A stretch of DNA of 13,959 nucleotides from Lonsdalea quercina subsp. quercina (lineage in GTDB: Bacteria; Pseudomonadota; Gammaproteobacteria; Enterobacterales; Enterobacteriaceae), in the NCBI RefSeq assembly GCF_000688655.1, contig NZ_JIBO01000006.1:400593-414551 (forward strand), given 5' to 3'. Made by a program: the position numbers and the translations under genes. Under the pieces are notes generated by a model, which was not told where the DNA came from, ran no database searches, and worked only from the letters and a program-made list of their open reading frames with translations. The first letter of the stretch is position 1. The number at the start of each line of letters is the position of its first letter. Shown piece after piece: positions 13,473-13,959 of the stretch.

Positions 13473-13959
13473 ATGCATGATCAGCTTTATATTGATGGCC
13501 AATGGCAGGCGGCAACCCAAAATGGGCGTCTGGCGGTAGTCAATCCCTCGACCGAAGCGCAAATCAGCACGGTCGCCGCGGCCGGACCGGACGATATCGA
13601 AAAGGCGGTAACGGCCGCCAGACGCGCCTTTGATGAAGGTCCTTGGCCGCGCATGAGCGGCCAAGCGCGCGCAGAGTATCTCCTCGCCATAGCGGAGATC
13701 CTGCGTCAACGTCAGAATGCGCTGGCCGAGCTTGAAGTCAAAGACAACGGCAAACCGTTACCGGAAGCGCGATGGGATGTTGAGGATGCGATCGGCTGCT
13801 TTGAATACTATGCCTCGCTGGCCGAGACGCTGGATGCTGAGGAACAAACGATCCCCCTGCCGGATGCGCGTTTTCGCTGCCGCGCGATCCGCGAACCGAC
13901 CGGCGTCGCCGGTTTGATCATTCCCTGGAATTACCCGCTGCTGATGGCAGCCTGGAAAG
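13473..13959 (+). CDS. aldehyde dehydrogenase, N-terminal part (cut by window end)
   Basis: The first 162 residues of an NAD(P)+-dependent aldehyde dehydrogenase, open at the right edge; a full family member is about 490 residues. It opens MHDQLYIDGQWQ, then has VVNPSTEAQI, an ARRAFDEGPWPRM segment, and EPTGVAGLIIPWNYPLLMAAWK at 141-162, where Asn153 of PWNYP is the conserved oxyanion-hole asparagine. The catalytic Cys and Glu lie beyond the window. The PWNYPLLMA-WK form is typical of betaine-aldehyde and aminoaldehyde dehydrogenases (ALDH9/10 type), which suggests an amine-derived aldehyde as substrate, in line with the FAD amine oxidase two genes upstream. GGGAGAAG lies about 6 bases before the ATG. 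Confidence 0.88.
   Translation, partial: MHDQLYIDGQWQAATQNGRLAVVNPSTEAQISTVAAAGPDDIEKAVTAARRAFDEGPWPRMSGQARAEYLLAIAEILRQRQNALAELEVKDNGKPLPEARWDVEDAIGCFEYYASLAETLDAEEQTIPLPDARFRCRAIREPTGVAGLIIPWNYPLLMAAWK

Overview
This window looks like a chromosomal segment of a gamma-proteobacterium of the order Enterobacterales. Nearly every protein up to position 10436 is recognisably close to its Escherichia coli counterpart (SlyB, SlyA, YdhL, GloA, RNase T, Grx4, MepH, YnhF, PurR, Cfa, riboflavin synthase, MdtK), and the genes come in the same relative order and orientation as around the E. coli slyA-purR-cfa-mdtK region. Many genes that E. coli has in between (sodC, nemRA, lhr, sodB, ydhP, ydhB/ydhC and others) are not here. 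That pattern, with the fairly GC-rich coding sequence, suggests a plant-associated or environmental relative such as Pectobacteriaceae (Dickeya/Brenneria/Pectobacterium side). The genus is an inference from recall, not a search.

Layout, left to right. 1-1381: slyB (+) and slyA (-) converge on a shared hairpin terminator; slyB has a PhoP-box-like direct repeat upstream, and slyA has a near-consensus SlyA box over its own start site. 1558-3732: small DUF1289 protein YdhL (-), glyoxalase I gloA (+), RNase T rnt (+) and monothiol glutaredoxin grxD (-), with hairpins at most gene ends. 3733-4027: a short intergenic stretch packed with inverted repeats. 4028-5201: the periplasmic murein endopeptidase mepH (+) and a 30-residue membrane peptide YnhF (-). 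5519-6602: purR (+) behind a PurR operator, implying autoregulation. 6603-8101: a 347-base leader region and cfa, the cyclopropane fatty acid synthase. 8150-10436: ribE (-) and the MATE efflux pump mdtK (+), divergent; the mdtK promoter has a perfect 12-bp palindrome between -35 and -10. 10590-10666: a tRNA-Val(GAC) with its own promoter and terminator.

10997-13959: beyond the tRNA the match to E. coli order stops and an accessory-looking catabolic module begins, all on the + strand. It holds a DAO/PuuB-like FAD oxidoreductase, an unusual regulator joining an NTF2/SnoaL-like fold to an AraC-type DNA-binding domain, and the first 162 residues of an aldehyde dehydrogenase cut by the window edge. 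The simplest reading is a two-step amine to aldehyde to acid pathway with its own regulator, whose fused ligand pocket may sense the substrate or aldehyde. This module is the best candidate for something undescribed; its substrate cannot be told from sequence alone.

The core genes are mostly stress and envelope housekeeping (lipoprotein, electrophile detoxification, redox/Fe-S, murein hydrolysis, membrane lipid modification, efflux), run by local regulators whose operators can be seen in the DNA (PhoP, SlyA, PurR). No insertion sequence, integrase, CRISPR array or prophage gene was seen.
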